The notes beneath the pieces were generated by a model. The model was not told the origin of the DNA. It searched no databases and worked only from the letters and a program-made list of their open reading frames with translations. The translations under genes and the position numbers were made by a program. From Viridothelium virens (lineage: Eukaryota; Ascomycota; Dothideomycetes; Trypetheliales; Trypetheliaceae), in NCBI GenBank assembly GCA_010094025.1, contig ML991795.1:186001-250000 (forward strand): DNA of 64,000 nucleotides, written 5' to 3'. Positions 63,822 through 64,000 of this stretch are shown here, in pieces (positions within the stretch are counted from its first letter, which is position 1; the number at the start of each line of letters is the position of its first letter).

Positions 63822-64000
63822 GAGGCTGAAGATAGAGTAGGCCGAGTAAGATGTATCACGGAATGAGGATTGCTCCACGAATTGTAGTATACAGACCAAA
63901 AACGCCCTAAAACCCCCAATACTTATTTGTACAAGGTATCATAGCCAAACAGTGCGGAAGGCTTCTGGCTTATTTCGTTCACCATGAATCTATTACGACG

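Noticed and set aside
1-64000. Transposons, retroelements, CRISPR arrays and rRNA genes
   Set aside because: No transposase, reverse transcriptase or integrase blocks, no long terminal or inverted repeats, no regularly spaced repeats and no rRNA-like sequence were seen.

Overview
The window is nuclear DNA from a filamentous ascomycete (Pezizomycotina). The evidence is many short GT-AG introns (mostly 46-66 bp, with CTAAC/CTGAC-like branch sites), compact genes on both strands, and protein families typical of that group: phenylacetate hydroxylase CYP504, a LaeA-type methyltransferase, a PaxB/Pyr4-type terpene cyclase, an I78 inhibitor and GT90. Nothing seen fixes the class or species. Exon boundaries were placed by eye from splice signals, reading phase and remembered family sequences, not from transcripts.

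Layout. 1-4.8 kb: a large coiled-coil protein with PAM2-like motifs, possibly cut by the left edge. 5.7-11.1 kb: MON2 (minus), divergent from MMS2. 12.6-14.8 kb: a LYR-motif protein and an NTF2-like protein. 15.1-17.4 kb: GIR2 and ACL4, divergent. 18.1-23.8 kb: a phenylacetate/homogentisate catabolism cluster (CYP504A hydroxylase, fumarylacetoacetase, homogentisate dioxygenase), followed at 24.1-25.7 kb by an acyl-CoA dehydrogenase. 27.4-33.1 kb: a small Cys-rich protein, organellar-type prolyl-tRNA synthetase and NOC1/MAK21. 33.4-44.7 kb: a dense housekeeping block with OLA1, a PPPDE peptidase, mitochondrial uS11, TIM44, SGT2, TMA20 and the casein kinase 2 regulatory subunit. 45.4-49.5 kb: an I78 inhibitor, a methyltransferase and a damaged membrane terpene cyclase. 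50.5-56.6 kb: TRM11, a 3-beta-HSD-like reductase and a GT90 glycosyltransferase. 56.6-64 kb: gene-poor, with a Ulp1-like protein and a one-pass membrane protein.

Functional themes. Many genes serve ribosome biogenesis, translation or organelle import (ACL4, GIR2, NOC1, ProRS, OLA1, uS11m, TIM44, SGT2, TMA20, TRM11), and several form head-to-head pairs with short shared promoters. The catabolic cluster would carry phenylacetate to 2-hydroxyphenylacetate and take homogentisate to fumarate and acetoacetate, but maleylacetoacetate isomerase is not in the window.

The most unusual observations are: (i) an array of PAM2-like (poly(A)-binding-protein-docking) motifs on a long coiled-coil protein, resembling an mRNA-transport scaffold; (ii) a recurring switch from C-rich to G-rich coding strand toward the 3' end of genes, in either orientation; (iii) a roughly 1-kb intron in the CK2 beta gene in a genome of ~55-bp introns; (iv) a first coding exon consisting only of the ATG in SGT2; and (v) a GC-AG intron in MMS2. 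No rRNA, convincing tRNA, CRISPR array or intact transposon was seen.
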